A stretch of 64,000 nt of DNA from an uncultured Vibrio sp. (GCF_963675395.1 NZ_OY776222.1:1178001-1242000), one strand, 5' to 3'; positions 19,448-30,503 are shown, counted from the stretch's first letter. The notes: generated by a model not told the origin, from the letters alone. Made by a program: numbers and translations.

Positions 19448-19612
19448 TTACAATTCGTCAGCACGCTAGGAGCCAGGTAGAGCAGTCGCGCTTTACTTGG
19501 TTTTTAGAGTTTTATTGTCTCCATCACCACGTTCATGCCAAACAATTAATTGATATGCGTGTTATAGAATCGCTGAATAAAACAAAGTCCATCCCCTTCT
19601 CCACAGCTCTGG

Positions 19613-19876
19613 TTACTGACTTAGCACATTCCTCATTGATTGCTCATCTCTAAAGCGATTGTAGTCTTCTGCTAATAATTGATGCTGGTAACGCGTATAG
19701 GATAACGCTTCGTTGGAGACAACAATCTGATTTTCTTTTTCAATCAGTTGACCTCGCAACTGTTTAATTTCCTCACTCTGTTGGGTATTACTTTGGTACA
19801 TTGCCATCAAGCCGAAGATGGACATCATCAACATTGCAATCAGGACGTTATTGATGGTTTTAGATTGAATACGCAT
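19613..19876 (-). CDS. Small membrane-anchored coiled-coil protein
   Basis: 87 residues. One hydrophobic helix near residues 9-26 (NVLIAMLMMSIFGLMAMY) is followed by a charged heptad-like helix (QQSEEIKQLRGQLIEKENQ). AAGGAGAGG lies directly before the ATG, which supports real translation. The plan is a single-pass inner-membrane protein with a coiled coil. No function was recognised. Confidence 0.6.
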   Translation of the reverse strand: MRIQSKTINNVLIAMLMMSIFGLMAMYQSNTQQSEEIKQLRGQLIEKENQIVVSNEALSYTRYQHQLLAEDYNRFRDEQSMRNVLSQ

Positions 19877-20126
19877 AAACCTCTCCTTGTCTCTATTGCA
19901 CTTCCCTATTAAAACCCATGCTCAAAGCCCCAGAACAAGCGATTTTATACATCCAGAAGCTGATTTAACATTTACAACTTTAATTATAGGTGAGAGGCTA
20001 CAAAAGAAGAGAGATACTCAGTTATTTGAATGTGATTGATACGTTAACAGTCAAAAACCAGAAGAAAAAGCAGCAAGGAACATGCATTCTAGCTGCTTTT
20101 AACGGCCAGATGAAAATGAGCTTACG

Positions 20127-20741
20127 TTAGCTTTGCAAGGCTTCGCGAGCTGATATTTGCTCAAACCAACGGGCAATATTTGGCGCCGTTGAAAGCACAT
20201 CAATCTGAAGCGCATTAATTGCAAACCCAACGAAAATATAGCCCGTGATATCCACAATGGTGTAACGCTCCGAGGCGATAAACTCGCTCTCCCCTAAGCG
20301 TTTATCCAGAACGGGTAAAAACGTCAGTACGCGAGATTTTGATTCCTCGCCCCACTCTTTTACGCAGTTTTCACGATCCTTATAGATAGCACTGATGTTA
20401 CGGAAAGCCTGAAACGCTGCGTAGAGCCCCTGAAATTCTACAACACGATGCCACATTTCAACTTGAGCACGCTCACGCTGGTTGCCACCAAATAAGTTCA
20501 GATCGTTAGTAAACTCCTCATCGAAATAGCGGCAAATCGCAACACTTTCACAAACAGTGGTGCCGTCATCCAACTCTAAAACGGGTACTTTGCCATTCAC
20601 ACTTTTTTGTTTGAACGCATCAGCAAGGTTATCTCCGTCACGTACGTTGATTGCGACTCGTTCAACTTCGCCGCCAATTTCTTTAAGAAAAATGTTAACT
20701 CGCTTACAACTTGGTGTCATCGCGGTTTCATACAACTTCAT
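20127..20741 (-). CDS. Glutathione S-transferase family protein
   Basis: Cytosolic GST-like protein of 204 residues. The N-terminal thioredoxin-like domain (KLYETAMTPSCKRVNIFLKEIG, then KVPVLELDDGT and CESVAICRYFDE) and the helical C-terminal domain are both complete. The SCKR motif near residues 11-14 takes the place of the usual catalytic Ser/Cys. It is divergent from a TetR gene 142 bp away, which probably regulates it. Substrate is unknown; electrophile detoxification fits the family. Confidence 0.88.
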   Translation of the reverse strand: MKLYETAMTPSCKRVNIFLKEIGGEVERVAINVRDGDNLADAFKQKSVNGKVPVLELDDGTTVCESVAICRYFDEEFTNDLNLFGGNQRERAQVEMWHRVVEFQGLYAAFQAFRNISAIYKDRENCVKEWGEESKSRVLTFLPVLDKRLGESEFIASERYTIVDITGYIFVGFAINALQIDVLSTAPNIARWFEQISAREALQS

Positions 20742-20883
20742 GGTATACCCTGTCCCTTTATCTAACTGTTCGGTTAGGTTATACTGTAGCCAGTTTATAA
20801 ACGATCAGTCAAGAATATAATTACTCGTCACTTGATAAGATTGGAAAATCTATTCGGGCAACGAGTTTTAGGTAGGTACCTAT
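20742..20883. promoter_or_regulatory. Shared promoter region of GST and TetR genes
   Basis: Divergent gap of 142 bp. CTAACTGTTCGGTTAG is a short inverted repeat near 20760-20777, and TAGGTACCTA (20873-20882) is a perfect 10-bp palindrome that covers the ribosome site of the TetR gene. Either could be a regulator site; neither is proven. Confidence 0.35.
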
Positions 20884-21459
20884 ATGGCAAGAAAAGCTAA
20901 CTTCGATCGAGATGAGAAGCTCTTGGTCGCCATGAATCTGTTCTGGCGCAAAGGTTTTTCAAATACCTCTATCTCCGATCTCACAGATGAGCTGAACATC
21001 AATCGGTTTAGCCTTTACAATACTTATGGTGATAAACAGCAGCTTTACTATGAGGCACTGGACGCATACCTTAAGAACGTGTCGTTACCGTCTCTGGTTA
21101 ATTTGCGTAAGAAAGGGGCTTCTCTAGGCGAAATTGAAACCTTTTTGACCTCCTTTGCCGCACTCCAGCGCAAAAGCAGCTGCGGATGTTTTGTTCAAAA
21201 TGCGTTAGTTGAACATGCTGGTGAAGATAAAGATGTGTTACGTATGGGCCATTTTTTGTTTGACCACCTTATCGACATCATGAGTGAGGCGATAGAAAAC
21301 GCGCAAAGGGAAACATTAATTCCTAAGACGCTCAAACCAACAGAATTAGCCTGTTTTATTCTCAATAATATGCAAGGCATACGGGTACTTGGTAAGGCTA
21401 AACGTTATGATGATTTAGACACTGCGTTGTCGTGTTTACTTACCTTAATTAGGAAATGA
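20884..21459 (+). CDS. TetR-family transcriptional regulator
   Basis: 191 residues. The helix-turn-helix is at about residues 10-55 (MNLFWRKGFSNTSISDLTDELNINRFSLYNTYGDK), of the subtype common near redox and detoxification genes. The C-terminal domain contains SCGCFVQNALVE, typical of this subgroup. It is divergent from the GST gene and one base from the PPC-domain gene behind it, so it likely regulates both. Confidence 0.9.
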   Translation: MARKANFDRDEKLLVAMNLFWRKGFSNTSISDLTDELNINRFSLYNTYGDKQQLYYEALDAYLKNVSLPSLVNLRKKGASLGEIETFLTSFAALQRKSSCGCFVQNALVEHAGEDKDVLRMGHFLFDHLIDIMSEAIENAQRETLIPKTLKPTELACFILNNMQGIRVLGKAKRYDDLDTALSCLLTLIRK

Positions 21460-21460
21460 T

Positions 21461-21868
21461 ATGTCAATAAACGTCATTGTAGTTAGGCTAACCAAAGGCA
21501 TGGATCTTAAACAAAGCCTCGCAAAGGTCGTTGCAGAGTACAACATCAAAGCGGGTTCAATCGCTTCTTGCGTCGGGTGTGTCTCTCAACTCCAGCTTCG
21601 TCTCGCTGGGGCTCAAAATACGTTAGTTAAACAAGCGCCTTTAGAAATTGTATCGATGATGGGAACTCTGACGCCTGATCATCAACATGTACATATTTCG
21701 GTTTCCGACAAACAAGCGCACGTTTGGGGTGGACACTTAATGGCAGGGACTATTATTGATACCACTGCCGAACTCATCATCCATAGCTACCCAAACCTCA
21801 CCTTCAGCCGTGAGATGGATGAGAACACTGGTTATACCGAACTGCAAGTAAATACAATCCCAGATTAG
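21461..21868 (+). CDS. PPC/DUF296 domain protein
   Basis: 135 residues covering one PPC (DUF296) domain from end to end: RLTKGMDLKQSLAKVVAEY at the start, HQHVHISVSDKQAHVWGGHL in the middle. In plants the domain accompanies AT-hooks, but bacterial copies stand alone and the function is unsettled. The conserved histidines could bind a metal. It follows the TetR gene by one base, so the two are co-translated. Confidence 0.85.
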   Translation: MSINVIVVRLTKGMDLKQSLAKVVAEYNIKAGSIASCVGCVSQLQLRLAGAQNTLVKQAPLEIVSMMGTLTPDHQHVHISVSDKQAHVWGGHLMAGTIIDTTAELIIHSYPNLTFSREMDENTGYTELQVNTIPD

Positions 21869-21977
21869 CACCCGCTCGCATTGAACTCTCAATGCAAGAA
21901 ATAGGGCTTGCCTACTACCTATCCAATATAAACAGCAAAGCCCTAGGCCCCGCTTTTCGTGCGGTCATGAGTGTATT

Positions 21978-23549
21978 TTATTTAACTCTCTCTATTCTCA
22001 CTCGTAGACTACCGCTATTGTTACCGTATTTAAACTTCAAGTCATTCGCAAAGAATTGAAGTTCGCCGGTTTTAGTAACTCGATAAACCCCATTTTGTCC
22101 AACCGCCCTTGCGCTATCATCATCACTATCAACCACAGCGCACAGTGTAAACCAGTCGGCACTCGGTACTCTGCGTAACCCTTTCATCGCTCGAATAGGA
22201 AGCTCCGCTAACCCAAGTTGTACCTGATTTAAGTTCCAGCCATCTCCATCACAACTAATGTCTTTACCGTCGTGCCATACATCCCCGTCTCTTACCTGTA
22301 TTTCGTATTCCTCTCCTTGTTTAACGACTATGCCGGTAAAGTTATAGAATCGGTCAGCATCAATCATTCTCTCGACTGATTGAGCAACGTTCAATTCTTC
22401 CCAATTTACAGCTGCATAATGAATATGCTGAGTGTAGCTTGGGCAGTCCACTGGAGGGTTAATGAAGTCGTACCAAAGGTAGTGGCGCTTATTCATTAAA
22501 GACTTAGGCCGGTAATCATCATCCCGATGTAAGCGTTCGGCAACGGCATAATGAATGACAGGCAACAAATCCTCATTGATTTTGTCTTCCTCAATGACAC
22601 AGCAACGTCGATCATCTAACGTAACCCAATCAACAATGGGCCACCTATCCTGCTGATGGTTTTTGCCCAATGAATTTGGATTTCGCTGTAAATCATCAAG
22701 GCCGATCATCCCTTTTAATCTCTTTGGACAAGCCCTGTCGATATCGGCTTGGCTCGGAAATTTAAACTGAATTGCAGGGAGAGAATGATATCTGGTCATA
22801 TACTCAAGCCATTTCATCGCGTGACTTAGCGTAATGTCCGACAGACCATCGCGGTAATAGCCGCCACCAACGTCCGAATGCGCACCAGCAAACCAAATTT
22901 CATGGATCCTGTTCGGATCGTGGTTCATTAAAGTTGGCTGAAATGCCCGACGTTTATCATCCAGACTAACCATATGGATCGCTTGTTTGACAATGTGTGA
23001 TAAGGTGCATCCATATTCAAATACAACATCATAGTCAGGTCTGCTTGCGGTACTCAAGTTGGGTAACCCAATGCTTGCGACCGTATCAAACACGCAGAGA
23101 AAAACGAATGGCTTGGTGTTATCGGTCACGCTAGGATGCTCTTTCGCTATCAGACCAACGAAACGGCGTGCCAATGCCGCCCCGCGAGAAAACCCAGTGG
23201 CTAGCACAATATCACCTTGTTTATAGTGTTTATTAAAATCGGCTTTGGCTTTGTTCAGTATCGAAGCCACATCGCAGCTCTCCAACGCTAACCCTTGATT
23301 TATTGCGCGTTTTACCCAGCTACCATTTGTCCCAACACCCTGATAATAAAAGCAATGTTCGACGGTGTTTTGATCACATTGTCCATATTGCTCTCCGCTC
23401 AGGAAAAGATTACCTCCCATCATCAAATGAAGCTTGAGAACATTACTGATGTTGTCATCTTCTTGTTTCGCTTTATATTTTACCTCTTGCTTCGCATCTT
23501 CCGGTTCATTGCCTGTTCCGTCGAAATTAAAAATGAGAAACGATCCCAT
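21978..23549 (-). CDS. DUF2235 (Tle1-like) alpha/beta hydrolase with C-terminal LecA-like lectin domain
   Basis: 523 residues. The N-terminal 340 or so residues form a DUF2235 hydrolase: FNFDGTGNE at the start, the nucleophile elbow GFSRGAALARRF (G-x-S-x-G) and GAHSDVGGGY carrying the acidic catalytic residue. This family includes the Tle1 phospholipase effectors of type VI secretion. The last 110 residues resemble the Pseudomonas galactose lectin LecA (PA-IL): GVYRVTKTGELQFFANDLK and a strikingly similar KYGNNSGSLRVRI, where LecA has TYGNNSGSFSVNI. The Asp and two Asn of the LecA calcium/sugar loop are kept while Thr104 is Lys. No signal peptide, VgrG or immunity gene is adjacent. AAGGAGAAGG precedes the start. 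An IS21 element lies 50 bp upstream and may affect expression. Confidence 0.85.
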   Translation of the reverse strand: MGSFLIFNFDGTGNEPEDAKQEVKYKAKQEDDNISNVLKLHLMMGGNLFLSGEQYGQCDQNTVEHCFYYQGVGTNGSWVKRAINQGLALESCDVASILNKAKADFNKHYKQGDIVLATGFSRGAALARRFVGLIAKEHPSVTDNTKPFVFLCVFDTVASIGLPNLSTASRPDYDVVFEYGCTLSHIVKQAIHMVSLDDKRRAFQPTLMNHDPNRIHEIWFAGAHSDVGGGYYRDGLSDITLSHAMKWLEYMTRYHSLPAIQFKFPSQADIDRACPKRLKGMIGLDDLQRNPNSLGKNHQQDRWPIVDWVTLDDRRCCVIEEDKINEDLLPVIHYAVAERLHRDDDYRPKSLMNKRHYLWYDFINPPVDCPSYTQHIHYAAVNWEELNVAQSVERMIDADRFYNFTGIVVKQGEEYEIQVRDGDVWHDGKDISCDGDGWNLNQVQLGLAELPIRAMKGLRRVPSADWFTLCAVVDSDDDSARAVGQNGVYRVTKTGELQFFANDLKFKYGNNSGSLRVRIERVK

Positions 23550-23695
23550 AAGCCTTCTCCTTACTTTTTATAGGGGAACCGGCTTAACTATAGATCTATT
23601 GTCAGCGCCGATGTCAAAATGACCCACTAACGCCGATTTAAAATTGACCCACCTGAGGCAAACTATCCGTTCGTAAATGGACAAAGCGGCGGATT

Positions 23696-25506
<1,811 letters not shown>

Positions 25507-25577
25507 TTACGTGGGTGGGTCAGTTTTACTTCGGCGATAACGCCGATAAGTGGGTCAATTTTAAACTGGCGTTGACA

Positions 25578-25986
25578 CTATTAATAAGCTTATCTTGCGA
25601 CGAGGAATTCAATCACTCAAAAATCACCTGAATGGGTGATAAGGAAACAATAGCAGAGTATGAATATTGGGTTGTTCAGCTTTGATTAAGCCGAGATCGA
25701 GGTAATTTAATATCTATCCGTATCGCATGCGACATTCTGCTTGCTGTTATCACATTTTCCATTCATCATGGTTTTACAAACTAACTTTGTGCGATACAGA
25801 TAACATTCTGATTGAAATTATCTTTATGCTAATTTATGCCACTCTGCTCTAAGTCTTAGCACTCCAGAACGCATACAATCGTTACTTGTTTGTTAACGCA
25901 CAAAGTTGAAAAACATATAATGCAAACACGCATATTGAACAATGCAGAGCTATCTGCTTGATAATTTGAATAAGAAAGGAGTCATA
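25578..25986. promoter_or_regulatory. Upstream region of ilvE with long-range inverted repeat
   Basis: About 410 bp without a gene. TATCCGTATCGC (25715-25726) is inverted as GCGATACAGATA (25791-25802) with one mismatch and a 64-bp gap, a possible pair of operator sites. A small hairpin ATCACC-TGAAT-GGGTGAT lies near 25624-25642. The left boundary is the IS21 insertion, so the native sequence originally continued toward the DUF2235 gene. Confidence 0.35.
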
Positions 25987-26985
25987 ATGGCGGCTTTTGG
26001 TACTGAGTTTATGCCTAGGATGGCATTAGCAACATTTGAAAATAATCAATGGTCTGACACACAGATCGTTACATCAGACAGTATTTCACTTCATCCCGGC
26101 GCTCACGTATTGCATTACTCAAGCACTTGCTTTGAAGGTCTGAAAGCATTCCGTCACGAAGATGGCAGCGTACACGTTTTTCGAATGGATCAAAACGTCG
26201 AGCGTTTTGCTCAAAGTAGTCAGCTACTCTCTCTACCTGAGATTGATAAAGAACAAGTATCAAAAATGATTGTTGATATTGTGTCTGAATTCTCATCTGA
26301 AGTACCTTTGCCTCCAGGCTCAATGTACATTCGTCCAACTCACATTGGTACAGAGGCAGCCGTTGGTAAAGCAGCAGCACCATCAATCTCATCAATGCTA
26401 TATATCCTACTTTCTCCAGTAGGTGACTACTTCTCTGGCGGTGCTCACGCCTTGCGTCTACTTCTAGACGAAACCGGCCAACGTTGCGCGCCACACATGG
26501 GTATGATCAAAAGTGGTGGTAACTATGCCAGCGCGTTAGCGCCAACGTTAGAAGCGAAATCAAAGTACCAGGCAGACCAAGTATTATTCTGTCCAAATGG
26601 CTACATTACAGAAACAGGTGCTGCAAACTTCCTGTTGGTTGATGGTAACGAGATCATTACTAAAGCCCTAGATTCAAGCTTCTTACATGGTGTAACGCGC
26701 TCTAGTATCCTAACGATAGCTAAAGATCTAGGTATGACCGTTACAGAACGCGAAGTCTCTGTGGAAGAGCTACTTGAGCGCGCCGCTAAACCGGGCGTTG
26801 AAGCAATGCTTTCAGGTACTGCAGCGGTACTAACTTCTGTCGGTACGCTTATCCACAACGGTCAAGATTTTAAAGTTGGTACTGGCGAAGCTGGCCCAGC
26901 GGCGAAAAAATTGCGCCAAGCACTGAACGATATCCAATGGGGTAAAGCGCCAGACACTCATAACTGGTTGACTAAGATTGCCTGA
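25987..26985 (+). CDS. ilvE: Branched-chain amino acid aminotransferase
   Basis: Class IV PLP aminotransferase of 332 residues that interconverts leucine, isoleucine and valine with their 2-oxo acids. The PLP lysine is K175 in MIKSGGNYASAL, and the C-terminal LSGTAAVLTSVGTL phosphate-binding loop is intact. The length and motifs match the longer bacterial/eukaryotic BCAT subgroup rather than E. coli IlvE. The start at 25987 is chosen because AAGGAG precedes it; 25942 is an upstream in-frame ATG without a site. It is transcribed alone and converges with the YbiB gene. Confidence 0.9.
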   Translation: MAAFGTEFMPRMALATFENNQWSDTQIVTSDSISLHPGAHVLHYSSTCFEGLKAFRHEDGSVHVFRMDQNVERFAQSSQLLSLPEIDKEQVSKMIVDIVSEFSSEVPLPPGSMYIRPTHIGTEAAVGKAAAPSISSMLYILLSPVGDYFSGGAHALRLLLDETGQRCAPHMGMIKSGGNYASALAPTLEAKSKYQADQVLFCPNGYITETGAANFLLVDGNEIITKALDSSFLHGVTRSSILTIAKDLGMTVTEREVSVEELLERAAKPGVEAMLSGTAAVLTSVGTLIHNGQDFKVGTGEAGPAAKKLRQALNDIQWGKAPDTHNWLTKIA

Positions 26986-27021
26986 TGGTAGATTTGCTGT
27001 AAGCCAATAACGCAATAATGA

Positions 27022-27047
27022 AGATGCGCTATGAAAATAGCGCATCT
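27022..27047. terminator. Hairpin between ilvE and the YbiB-like gene
   Basis: Stem AGATGCGCTA (27022-27031) with TAGCGCATCT (27038-27047), loop TGAAAA. Only a short T run follows, so termination may be weak. It separates the converging genes. Confidence 0.65.
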
Positions 27048-27084
27048 TTGTATCAGCTTAATCTATTAGGAAAAACGTTATTCG

Positions 27085-28038
27085 TTACGCTTGTTGAACA
27101 TGACTCTCCCACATCGAAAATGCTCGTTCATAAGCTTTTTCTCGGTCTTGCATTTCAGCAAATAGTACGACCGCCATTGTTGCAATCACCGTATTTGCCA
27201 TTTGTATTAAATCTTGCTCTGATGTCTCAAACAGGCAAAAAGATGGCAGAGGCACTTCAGAAATCATTTGCTCAGTCCAGTAGTGCGAAGTAACGCCACT
27301 GGTTTGGCTCAACCAAACGGTTTGGCTGACTTTAGGGTTATATTCCGATTCACCAGATTGACCTTTGAACGACACAACTGCATGACGCATCTGTCCAATT
27401 TCATGCTCGACTTCTGCATGAAGCTGCTGAAACCCAGGATGAAAACTGCCACGAATTCCAATTGTCGCTTGCCCAGGATTTAATGCCCGAACCACCGTAT
27501 TGATCGGCGTTCTCAATCCGTAGCGATTTTTCCAACCAATCATGTTTTCAGCCTTTGGTGCAAAAGCGTTTAAAGGAAGATAGACAATATTTTCTTTCTC
27601 AAGTACACGTTTAGCCTCTTGCGCTGATTGGGCTTTTTGAATATTCAGCTGACTCAGATAGTCTTCTGCATGCCTGCGTCCAGACTGGAGATCATGATAG
27701 CCATGCAGCAAAACTTTATAGCCGTTATCTGCAAGTATTTTTGCCGCGAGAAGGTGCCAAGGTTGTCCCGCTGATTGACGTTTCCCTGCGTAGCAAGGCC
27801 AATCAATATCCGCGCCTATTGCAGGCATGCGAGATTGAAACGCTTTCACAAAGCCCGCAATTTCTTGCTGAGTTTCGTTCTGCACCCGAATGAGCATCAA
27901 CAGCATTGCCATCTGGTCATCATCAAACTCATCGTTTAAGTATTCATCCATCACTCGGTAAGCCTGCTCAAAATTAAGCGGTTTTCTACCTCGCTCTCCG
28001 CGTCCTACCGTTCGGATACATTCCAAAATACTACTCAT
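27085..28038 (-). CDS. ybiB: YbiB-like TrpD2-family protein
   Basis: 317 residues, related to anthranilate phosphoribosyltransferase but of the YbiB/TrpD2 group, which in E. coli binds nucleic acid and does not replace TrpD. The N-terminal helical domain (GRGERGRKPLNFEQAYRVMDEY) and glycosyltransferase family 3 domain are present. It is monocistronic. A terminator-like hairpin lies upstream at 28179-28199 on the same strand. Confidence 0.8.
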   Translation of the reverse strand: MSSILECIRTVGRGERGRKPLNFEQAYRVMDEYLNDEFDDDQMAMLLMLIRVQNETQQEIAGFVKAFQSRMPAIGADIDWPCYAGKRQSAGQPWHLLAAKILADNGYKVLLHGYHDLQSGRRHAEDYLSQLNIQKAQSAQEAKRVLEKENIVYLPLNAFAPKAENMIGWKNRYGLRTPINTVVRALNPGQATIGIRGSFHPGFQQLHAEVEHEIGQMRHAVVSFKGQSGESEYNPKVSQTVWLSQTSGVTSHYWTEQMISEVPLPSFCLFETSEQDLIQMANTVIATMAVVLFAEMQDREKAYERAFSMWESHVQQA

Positions 28039-28169
28039 ATTCCCTCGTATTGTCGGATTTTAATGTGTTTAATCATGCTTAACCTAGTTTTACCACGTTT
28101 GCTATCACAATCAACGCAGAACCGTTTGCTTCAAGTTTAATAGCTAAATTGTTGAGCGATGTTATAAGC

Positions 28170-28299
28170 AAAAAAAAACCTCTCCCGAATCGAGAGAGGC
28201 TGCACAGCCTTAAACTTAAACGCTGTTAGTACATTTTAACAAAAGTAATACCCTATCCCGCTACTCCGCCTGCTAAGGAGAGCGGCACATCGAGTTAAC
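28170..28299 (-). ncRNA. Candidate small RNA or attenuator leader
   Basis: On the minus strand a promoter-like pair TTGGCA (28329-28334) and TATATG (28306-28311), spaced 17 bp, is followed by a region with hairpin CCGCTCTCC / GGAGTAGCGG (28285 to 28258, one bulge), a small ACAGC/GCTGT hairpin, and a very strong terminator: a 9-bp stem CCUCUCUCG-AUU-CGGGAGAGG (28199-28179) with a run of T on the minus strand (A run at 28170-28178). About 130 nt, no ORF seen. It resembles an intergenic sRNA, but since the YbiB gene follows on the same strand it could be an attenuator. No known family was matched. Confidence 0.55.
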
Positions 28300-28785
28300 G
28301 ATGAACATATATTATATAGCAATAGAAGTGCCAACTTTAAAAATATCTAAATAACAATAAGTTAAGAGACGGTTAATTGATATCCCCATTGACTTCGCAC
28401 TGATAGAGTGCAAATGGCCCTCATTATCGTGCAGAATTACTTATACGCTCATAGCCCCGTCGTCTTATCGTGCTTTAGACGGATGTGCTGTTGTAGATTA
28501 GCCGTCACACTCACCCTCTAAATGAAGGCATTACCACAGATCATTCCTTGATGTTCAAAATTAAACCACAAAATCAAATCCCAAAAAAACAATACAAAAA
28601 GGAATATTAATCCATATATATAATATTTAACTTATATATATAACTGCTTTTTAAAAATATTCATGGTTTGATAATTTACGATATTGCCGTTTTTACAGTA
28701 TGATTCACCACTTCCCTAACGTGATCAAAATCACTAATAAATATATCATCTGCCACATTATTATTTATACAAAGGCAATTTTTCA
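28300..28785 (+). promoter_or_regulatory. Upstream region of the serine-type transporter, with CRP-like site
   Basis: A/T-rich region of almost 490 bp without a gene. CTAACGTGATCAAAATCACTAA (written in parts: GTGA, six bases, TCAC at 28721-28734) resembles a CRP box and lies 50-70 bp before the GTG start. A short repeat CCGTC (28457-28461) / GACGG (28478-28482) may form a leader hairpin. TATATATA tracts at 28612-28645 add to an easily melted region. Confidence 0.45.
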
Positions 28786-30030
28786 GTGAAAGAGTCTCAA
28801 AAAAGCTTAACTTATAGTGAGTTAAACACTGCAACATGGTCAAAACATGATACACATTGGGTACTTAGCCTCTTTGGCACAGCTGTAGGCGCGGGTATTT
28901 TATTTCTACCGATCAACTTAGGTATTGGCGGCTTTTGGCCACTCGTCAGTATGGCGCTGGTTGCCTTTCCAATGACTTTTCTCGCACACCGAGGATTGGC
29001 TCGCTTTGTTTTATCTTCAAAAATTAAGAATGCCGACTTTACGGATGTGGTAGAAGAGCATTTTGGCGCAAAAGCGGGACGTGCGATTTCATTACTGTAT
29101 TTTCTGTCTATTTTTCCAATTCTACTGATCTATGGCGTAGGCATTACCAATACCGTTGATAGTTTTATGGTGAATCAGGCTGGCATGGAGCCCATTCCCC
29201 GTCCTCTTCTTTCTGGTGTTCTCGTTTTTGGCTTGATTGCGATTATGATGGCTGGAGAGAAAGTAATGTTGCGTGCATTTGCGGTTATGGTTTACCCGTT
29301 AGTCGCTATCCTTGCTTTCCTATCATTCTATTTGATGCCCAACTGGACGATGCCAGAGCTAAACGCGCCAGAAATGGGGTCGTTTGCAAACACGATGTGG
29401 TTAGCCGTACCTGTGGTCATTTTCTCTTTTAGCCACGCAGCAGCGATATCAAGCTTCGCCAACGTGCAACGACGTCATTACGGTGAAAATGCGGATTTCA
29501 AAACCGAAGCAATTTTGCGTCGCACCAGTGTCATGCTGATCGCATTCGTACTACTGTTTGTCTTTTCGTGCGTGTTAGCGCTCTCACCAGAGCAACTGGC
29601 TGAGGCCAAAGCACAAAACGTATCGGTGCTCTCCTATTTAGCAAACGCAACTGACAACCCATTTATAGCGACACTGGGGCCTTTGGTTGCTTTCGTTGCA
29701 ATCACCTCTTCTTTCCTCGGTCACTTTTTAGGTGCTCGAGAAAGCCTGAATGGACTACTTACGAAAAATGCAAACCTAGCTCACCGCCGTGCGGATAAAG
29801 TGAGTGTTGTTATGCTGTTTATCTCTATCTGGATAGCAGCCATTATGAACCCGAGCATCTTAGGTATGATGGAGGCGTTTTCAGGTCCAGTGATCGCAAT
29901 GATCCTGTTCATCATGCCGATGATCGCAGTATATAAGATTGAGTCTTTGAGCAAGTATCGTGGCAAGCTATCCACTTACTTTGTTTTAATGACGGGCGTT
30001 ATTGCGGTGAGTGCGTTACTTTTCAGCTAA
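28786..30030 (+). CDS. Serine/threonine-type amino acid transporter (HAAAP family, SdaC-like)
   Basis: Inner-membrane amino acid:proton symporter of 414 residues with about eleven hydrophobic segments. The start region TAVGAGILFLPINLGIGGFWP is the conserved family signature, and the sequence is closest in pattern to SdaC serine transporters. It starts at a GTG with AAAGG upstream. Next to serine/glycine enzymes elsewhere in the window it would fit serine uptake, but substrate is inferred from the family only. A hairpin follows the gene. Confidence 0.85.
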   Translation: MKESQKSLTYSELNTATWSKHDTHWVLSLFGTAVGAGILFLPINLGIGGFWPLVSMALVAFPMTFLAHRGLARFVLSSKIKNADFTDVVEEHFGAKAGRAISLLYFLSIFPILLIYGVGITNTVDSFMVNQAGMEPIPRPLLSGVLVFGLIAIMMAGEKVMLRAFAVMVYPLVAILAFLSFYLMPNWTMPELNAPEMGSFANTMWLAVPVVIFSFSHAAAISSFANVQRRHYGENADFKTEAILRRTSVMLIAFVLLFVFSCVLALSPEQLAEAKAQNVSVLSYLANATDNPFIATLGPLVAFVAITSSFLGHFLGARESLNGLLTKNANLAHRRADKVSVVMLFISIWIAAIMNPSILGMMEAFSGPVIAMILFIMPMIAVYKIESLSKYRGKLSTYFVLMTGVIAVSALLFS

Positions 30031-30051
30031 CAAGGTTTACTTGACTTGAGG

Positions 30052-30093
30052 TTCAGGGGAATACCTTATTAAAGGTTAAGGTAATTCCCTGAA
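30052..30093 (+). terminator. Hairpin after the serine-type transporter
   Basis: Long imperfect stem TTCAGGGGAATACCTT (30052-30067) with AAGGTAATTCCCTGAA (30078-30093). There is little T run afterwards, so it may act as a terminator or an mRNA end stabiliser. Confidence 0.55.
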
Positions 30094-30138
30094 GTTTGCA
30101 GCATTTTCTATGTAGAAACTGGTTGTTCTACAACTCTA

Positions 30139-30237
30139 TTAGATAAGAGTGAAAATTCCCGCCATCATGATTATTGAGGCGATGCAAGTACGGCCAATAA
30201 TGCCGAAGTGTGAAGGTTGAATCATTTCATTGTGCAT
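30139..30237 (-). CDS. Very small membrane protein (32 residues)
   Basis: A 99-bp minus-strand ORF with a good ribosome site (AGGAGATTGCCT before the ATG at 30237). The peptide begins with MHNEMIQPSHFG and continues into one hydrophobic helix (IASIIMMAGIFTLI). Codons run without a break to TAA at 30139. The plan matches small single-pass stress or regulatory membrane proteins. No family name was recognised. Confidence 0.55.
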   Translation of the reverse strand: MHNEMIQPSHFGIIGRTCIASIIMMAGIFTLI

Positions 30238-30503
30238 AGGCAATCTCCTGTTTGCTGTATTAAGCCTTTTATCAACGGCTTAATAACACTATGTCTAAGT
30301 TAAAGTTTTTTTACAACCCATATATAGATTAAGTTTTTATTACAGCAAGTTGTCACCTTCGATAATGATATTGTTTTTGTGACAAACATCACTAAACATT
30401 CACTTATCAATCTTAACTTAGAAATTGAACAGGATGATTTTTCATATTGGGTTTCAATGGGTTAGCTCAAAATTACTAATAAGTAACCACTCCCTAGACA
30501 AAC

